Of a stretch of DNA of 64,000 nucleotides, positions 63,461-64,000 are shown in pieces. The notes beneath the pieces were generated by a model. That model was not told the DNA's origin. It made no database searches and saw nothing but the letters and a program-made list of their open reading frames with translations. Source of the DNA: JANPLD01 sp031426355. GTDB taxonomy: Bacteria > Pseudomonadota > Alphaproteobacteria > Rickettsiales > UBA8987. Positions within the stretch are counted from its first letter, which is position 1; the number at the start of each line of letters is the position of its first letter. The position numbers and the translations under genes are program-made. The stretch spans positions 1 to 64,000 of the forward strand of contig JANPLD010000027.1 of NCBI GenBank assembly GCA_031426355.1, in the 5' to 3' direction.

Positions 63461-64000
63461 TTGGTTTTTGAAAATTACAATTCTGCTGGGTTCTATGATG
63501 AGCTTTTTGATGAGAATCAAAAGGCGAGGGCGGCTGCCATGCCGCTGGTGTGGGATCTTTCCTACGCAACCATGAATGATATCAGAAAAAAGCAGCTAGC
63601 TGCTGAAACCCTGCTGATGCAGACAGGTGTAACCTTTACCGTATATGGTGATAAGCGCTCAACTGAGAAGATAATGCCGTTTGATATCATCCCGCGTATT
63701 GTCTCTTCTTCAGACTGGGATTTTATTGAGAAAGGACTTAAACAACGTATTCAGGCGCTAAACCTATTTCTCGCTGATTGTTATGGTGAGAAGAAAATTT
63801 TTGAGGCTGGATTGATCCCGCCTGATCTTATCTATAAAAGTGAATTCTATATACCGCAGTTACAAGGATTTCGCCCCCCAAAAGATATCTGGGTTCATAT
63901 CAGCGGTATTGATCTGGTTCGCGGTGGTGATGGTGAATATTATATATTAGAGGATAATCTCCGCTGCCCTTCAGGTGTTTCTTATGTCCTTGAGAACCGT
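63461..64000 (+). CDS. Circularly permuted ATP-grasp protein (DUF404/DUF407 type), 3' truncated by window edge
   Basis: The first 180 residues of a larger protein (family length about 470-500). It starts at TTG (63461) after AGGGA, with the frame open to the window end. Conserved family blocks are NSAGFYDELFDE, the VTFTVYGDKR strand, FDIIPRIVSSSDW, GLKQRIQALNLFLADCYG, VHISGIDLVRGGDGEYYILEDNLRCPSGVSYVLENR in two parts. These proteins usually sit with an alpha-E domain protein and a transglutaminase-like protein in an operon of unknown function, perhaps peptide-bond formation. An alternative TTG/ATG start further upstream is not seen. Confidence 0.88.
   Translation, partial: MVFENYNSAGFYDELFDENQKARAAAMPLVWDLSYATMNDIRKKQLAAETLLMQTGVTFTVYGDKRSTEKIMPFDIIPRIVSSSDWDFIEKGLKQRIQALNLFLADCYGEKKIFEAGLIPPDLIYKSEFYIPQLQGFRPPKDIWVHISGIDLVRGGDGEYYILEDNLRCPSGVSYVLENR

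Overview
This is a continuous, gene-dense stretch of a chromosome from a low-GC (by eye high 30s percent) alphaproteobacterium. Several signs point to a Rickettsiales-like lineage that is less reduced than the classical pathogens. The 23S-5S rRNA pair stands alone with no 16S gene or spacer tRNAs beside it. The proteins look alphaproteobacterial (short ProS without an editing insertion, small type-A PSD, ParE, PmbA, the flgF-flgG-flgA-flgH order). Spacers carry palindromic repeats. Yet the cell keeps arginine (argJ, argH), leucine (leuB), aspartate-family (lysC) and cysteine (cysK) genes, plus flagellar rod and ring genes. Family-level placement cannot be made from the sequence alone.

Layout: 1-4600 has the 3' part of secA, a small lipoprotein, a zeta-toxin-like kinase with a tiny overlapping partner ORF, and two unknown genes. 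4600-9150 is a minus-strand cell-envelope operon (mltB-rlpA-dac-tmk-psd). 9165-16800 has a bacterial sn-glycerol-1-phosphate dehydrogenase homologue, lysC, a TPR/glycosyltransferase, wecE, a methyltransferase, a Sel1-like lipoprotein and leuB. 16921-18650 is a tRNA-Cys followed by the scar of an integrated element: a truncated tyrosine integrase joined to a truncated class III nucleotide cyclase resembling Pycsar anti-phage cyclases. 18655-24860 has phhB, a RidA-family gene, an esterase, xthA, argS, a SPOR protein and a PfkB-like kinase. 25355-28410 is the 23S-5S unit with its own promoter and an intervening-sequence-like hairpin in helix 9. 28880-41780 is mixed metabolism (CorC/CNNM, argJ, argH, pirin, FMN reductase, D-amino acid transaminase, Sco1, Dps, MnmG, GlmS). 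41885-48415 has an RTX-repeat exoprotein, proS, two secreted low-complexity proteins, cysK, an Smr protein, ldcA and vapBC. 48469-51661 is flgF-flgG-flgA-flgH. 51700-57650 has a probably frameshifted gene, a Tgt lacking its zinc ligands, a two-repeat unknown protein, a hicAB-pmbA overlap operon and a parvulin isomerase. 57727-64000 has parE, nadE, purH and the start of a circularly permuted ATP-grasp gene.

Themes: (1) Envelope building is concentrated here: lytic enzymes, a D,D-carboxypeptidase, an L,D-carboxypeptidase, SPOR proteins, PSD and GlmS. (2) Three toxin-antitoxin-like modules are present, and the two classical ones (vapBC, hicAB) each lie directly upstream of, and are tightly joined to, a peptidase gene (ldcA, pmbA). 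(3) Mobile DNA is limited to one decayed island at tRNA-Cys and to short palindromic repeats. The strongest leads are the zinc-less Tgt, the coupled 52-codon partner of the zeta-like kinase, the integrase/cyclase scar, the G1P dehydrogenase homologue, the TA-peptidase coupling and the helix-9 insertion in 23S rRNA. I found no CRISPR array, no intact insertion sequence and no complete prophage.
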